From Jidongwangia harbinensis (GTDB taxonomy: Bacteria; Actinomycetota; Actinomycetes; Mycobacteriales; Micromonosporaceae), in the NCBI RefSeq assembly GCF_020216025.1, contig NZ_JAIWNC010000012.1:208846-272845 (forward strand): DNA of 64,000 nt, written 5' to 3'. Position numbers and translations under genes: made by a program. The notes beneath the pieces are model-generated. The model was not told the origin of the DNA, searched no databases, and saw nothing but the letters and a program-made list of their open reading frames with translations. This document shows, one piece after another, positions 63,928 to 64,000 of this stretch. Position 1 is the stretch's first letter; the number at the start of each line of letters is the position of its first letter.

Positions 63928-64000
63928 GTGGCAGGGAGATTGTCGGCGTTGGAGCGGGAACGGATCGGGTTAGGGCGGGCGGCGGGTGAGTCGGTCCGGC
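63928..64000 (+). mobile_element. Start of an IS30-family transposase gene (cut by window edge)
   Basis: A GTG at 63928 follows AGGAG by 6 nt. The 24 visible codons read VAGRLSALERERIGLGRAAG and so on, the N-terminal helix-turn-helix start of actinobacterial IS30 transposases (LSALEREEIx3R). The rest of the gene lies beyond the window. Confidence 0.7.

Overview
This is a 64 kb, very GC-rich chromosomal window from an actinomycete, most likely a motile member of the Micromonosporaceae (Actinoplanes-like). The signs are the codon use, Lsr2, three luciferase-like F420 oxidoreductases including F420-dependent glucose-6-phosphate dehydrogenase, two FliA/WhiG-type sigma factors, a flagellar export gene (fliQ), and many leaderless promoters of the form TANNNT-N6/7-ATG/GTG. 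The assignment is inferred from gene content only.

Layout. 1-2.1 kb: a truncated sodium:solute symporter, a HAD phosphatase and an LLM oxidoreductase, all on the minus strand. 2.4-5.3 kb: a family-2 glycosyltransferase, an orphan glycosyltransferase-associated domain, and convergent fgd. 5.3-10.5 kb: an ECF sigma / zinc finger / membrane / glycoside hydrolase fusion, then an RsbW-like kinase, a SpoIIE-like phosphatase, a MarR regulator and a third LLM enzyme. 10.5-14.5 kb: lsr2, a D-Ala-D-Ala carboxypeptidase, a DUF456 protein and a degenerate PIG-L protein. 14.6-19.5 kb: two FliA-type sigma paralogues flanking a HelD-like helicase and a lipoprotein. 19.7-25.3 kb: a DEAD-box helicase and assorted housekeeping or unknown genes. 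25.5-27.4 kb: an IS3 element abutting a ten-unit, 61-bp tandem array. 27.6-37.7 kb: a sirtuin, a membrane protein, and a LacI-controlled oligosaccharide ABC importer with a GH1 beta-glucosidase. 37.8-40.6 kb: a copper amine oxidase apparently split into two exported proteins, followed by a DUF305 lipoprotein, with a hairpin covering the first ribosome binding site. 40.6-49.6 kb: a ROK regulator, methyltransferase, MarR/cupin pair with twin operators, a frameshifted dGTPase, a truncated GIY-YIG gene, DoxX and an HD hydrolase. 49.7-54.3 kb: parC and parE (topoisomerase IV). 54.4-59.5 kb: an atypical class III cyclase, a large LuxR regulator, a DUF5995 protein and a lipoprotein. 59.5-63.3 kb: a DGPF protein, an ECF42-type sigma factor and a two-component system whose genes overlap end to end. 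63.3-64 kb: an isolated fliQ and the start of an IS30-family transposase.

How the genes work together. The LacI, transporter and beta-glucosidase block is a self-contained import and hydrolysis system for a beta-linked oligosaccharide. The fused sigma factor, the RsbW/SpoIIE pair, the two FliA-type sigmas, the ECF42 module and the two-component system make this a regulator-dense region. The accessory parts (25-27 kb, 43-48 kb and the right edge) carry insertion sequences, broken genes and less GC-biased coding sequence.

Most worth a second look: the split amine oxidase operon with its RBS hairpin, the 61-bp G-rich/C-rich array, the sigma-glycosidase fusion, and the ECF42/two-component coupling. 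All assignments rest on reading the sequence and on family knowledge; no database search was run.
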